Positions 63,549 to 64,000 of a stretch of 64,000 nucleotides of DNA are shown piece after piece. The translations under genes and the position numbers were made by a program. Numbering within the stretch: position 1 is the stretch's first letter; each line of letters starts with the position of its first letter. Source of the stretch: Yarrowia lipolytica (taxonomy: Eukaryota > Ascomycota > Dipodascomycetes > Dipodascales). The stretch spans positions 1 through 64,000 of the forward strand of contig NC_090771.1 of the NCBI RefSeq assembly GCF_001761485.1, written 5' to 3'. The notes under the pieces were generated by a model, which made no database searches, was not told the origin of the DNA, and worked only from the letters and a program-made list of their open reading frames with translations.

Positions 63549-64000
63549 CATGATAGATGATAAATTATGCATTTTGTTGATTGAATAGATCGTTTTGGAT
63601 TCGACAGGGTCCCTGAACGAGATATTCCGGTGGATATTTGGCGTATTAGATATGGAACAGTGATATTTTGTAATGATAGTGTCGGCTTTACTTAGAGCAC
63701 AGTAGAAGATGGAAACTACAGTCACATGTTCTGTCGACCCAATGGTTTTTCACTTGACGGTGACGGTAACATCACGTGACTGGTATTTCCCATATCTGTA
63801 TCGAGTGCTGTTTATGCCCCCCCCCCTCTCAAACAACTCAACTATTCATCAAATTAGTCAACTGTATTAGTTACCGATTTCTTAGAGTCGAGCTCAGCTA
63901 AACTACTCTGTTGGTGCCAGAAGCACTGGGAATTGGCTGTTCATATCTTGCTAAAATATAGCCCTATAATACACCTTTCGAACCGCCCCAATGAGGGCTA
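63549..64000. other. Region downstream of the arrestin gene
   Basis: About 450 bp with no gene. A CACGTG site lies at 63773 and a C run at 63814-63826. The window ends before any further gene begins. Confidence 0.4.

Noticed and set aside
1-64000. CRISPR array, bacterial-type operons or ribosome-binding sites
   Set aside because: None seen. The short tandem repeats have no unique spacers of equal length, and gene content is eukaryotic.

Overview
The window looks like a chromosomal segment of a Yarrowia-clade yeast (Yarrowia lipolytica or a close relative). The case rests on three things. A tRNA gene is joined to a 5S rRNA gene as one dicistronic unit, an arrangement described in Y. lipolytica. 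A relic intron starts GTGAGT and has CTAAC abutting the 3' TAG. The genes are nearly intronless, widely spaced, and encode proteins that match ascomycete-yeast families.

Layout. 0-3 kb: an old, broken LTR retrotransposon. 3.7-5.7 kb: a BTB-domain protein and a small RING E3 with a SUMO-interacting-like motif. 6.8-8.3 kb: a secreted aspartic protease (minus strand). 8.3-13.3 kb: gene-poor DNA with low-complexity repeats and a decayed membrane-protein relic. 13.3-14.9 kb: an unrecognised membrane protein. 16.5 kb: a degenerate tRNA-Ala. 16.8-28.8 kb: a housekeeping block with KAP120, NPT1, NFU1, a TAPT1/Emp65-family protein and RTR1. 29.8-30.0 kb: the tRNA-Glu/5S rRNA unit. 31.8-32.9 kb: a second secreted aspartic protease. 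35.7-37.4 kb: a sugar-transporter-like MFS permease. 37.4-44.8 kb: a gene graveyard with a P5A-ATPase (SPF1-like) C-terminal relic and an unrecognised, probably broken ORF flanked by a short direct repeat. 44.8-46.1 kb: an alpha-methylacyl-CoA racemase-like protein with both a mitochondrial-like N-terminus and a peroxisomal C-terminus. 48.3 kb: an intron-containing tRNA-Leu(AAG). 49.8-54.7 kb: TFC4 and VPS51. 56.1-57.8 kb: MET13. 58-61 kb: gene-poor DNA with another relic. 61.2-63.5 kb: an alpha-arrestin.

How the genes relate. They are mostly independent single-gene units, as expected in a yeast. Themes that recur are nutrient scavenging (two secreted proteases, a permease, an arrestin that could control permease turnover), one-carbon/methionine and NAD metabolism (MET13, NPT1), mitochondrial Fe-S assembly (NFU1), membrane traffic (VPS51, Emp65-like) and Pol III transcription (TFC4 next to tRNA and 5S genes). 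CACGTG palindromes cluster upstream of the permease, the racemase, MET13 and the arrestin.

Several apparent long reading frames begin at TTG or GTG, so I moved those starts to the first supported ATG. I did not find a clear new multi-gene system. The most distinctive items are the dicistronic tRNA-Glu/5S unit with a 9-nt tRNA intron, the decayed gene regions, and the unrecognised ORFs.
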